A stretch of 64,000 nt of DNA from the NCBI RefSeq assembly GCF_031157315.1, contig NZ_JAVIFU010000001.1, forward strand, positions 186,001-250,000. Reading direction: 5' to 3'. Numbering within the stretch: the first letter of the stretch is position 1; every line of letters starts with the position of its first letter. Positions 63,983 through 64,000 of the stretch are shown here, piece after piece. The notes under the pieces are model-generated. The model saw only the letters and a program-made list of their open reading frames with translations. It did not search any database and was not told where the DNA came from. The translations under genes were made by a program, and so were the position numbers. Source of the stretch: Paenibacillus sp. LHD-38 (GTDB taxonomy: Bacteria; Bacillota; Bacilli; Paenibacillales; Paenibacillaceae).

Positions 63983-64000
63983 TTGTAAAGTGTAAGATGT

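Overview
The window reads as a stretch of chromosome from a spore-forming, moderately GC-rich Bacillota, most likely Paenibacillus or a close relative. The grounds are AGGAGG-type ribosome sites, a cmpA spore-cortex gene beside tex, an sprT-like gene and tRNAs, Lpl/YtcP-type sugar transporters without their own ATPase, YesM/YesN-type two-component systems, CcpA (cre) sites and many glycoside hydrolases. The genus is an inference from gene content; no 16S or marker search was possible.

Region 1 (1-13,100) is mostly housekeeping: the end of a metallo-beta-lactamase-fold hydrolase, tex, an Rrf2-type regulator with a nitroreductase, the 47-residue cmpA gene, an SprT-like protein, eight tRNA genes of which Glu-Lys-Leu are duplicated around an unknown ORF, a truncated oxidoreductase, an L,D-transpeptidase, a uracil/xanthine permease, an NfeD/slipin pair and a secreted stalk-domain/solute-binding fusion.

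Region 2 (13,100-25,800) is a self-contained galactoside unit: a secreted two-CBM alpha-galactosidase-like enzyme, a YesN/YesM pair on the opposite strand, a three-gene ABC importer and a cytosolic paralogue of the enzyme. The enzyme and importer promoters share an alignable block of about 50 bp, probably the response-regulator site. A decayed IS1182-type transposase and interrupted repeats follow (25,800-27,240).

Region 3 (27,240-39,000) is an AraC-controlled, cre-marked operon: GH29 fucosidase, an unrecognised hydrolase-like protein, aldose epimerase, Gfo/Idh/MocA dehydrogenase, sugar isomerase/epimerase, a MocD-like membrane desaturase/oxygenase with a MocE-like Rieske ferredoxin, aldo/keto reductase, creatininase-family hydrolase and a second Gfo/Idh/MocA protein. 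The desaturase/Rieske pair next to fucosidases suggests oxidative removal of O-methyl groups from glycan sugars. This is the most interesting system in the window.

Region 4 (39,000-60,180) continues glycan use: a second two-component system, a CUT1 importer, GH95, a nucleoside-hydrolase-family protein, GH78, a membrane AraC regulator, a third Lpl-type importer and a large GH67/GH20-like enzyme. Together regions 3 and 4 look like a fucose/rhamnose-rich plant or microbial glycan utilisation locus.

Region 5 (60,180-64,000) holds hflK-hflC, then an approximately 860-bp hexanucleotide satellite and two interrupted repeat arrays. Each array has four motif copies spaced about 51/62-67/51 bp, the same geometry as the array at 26,686.
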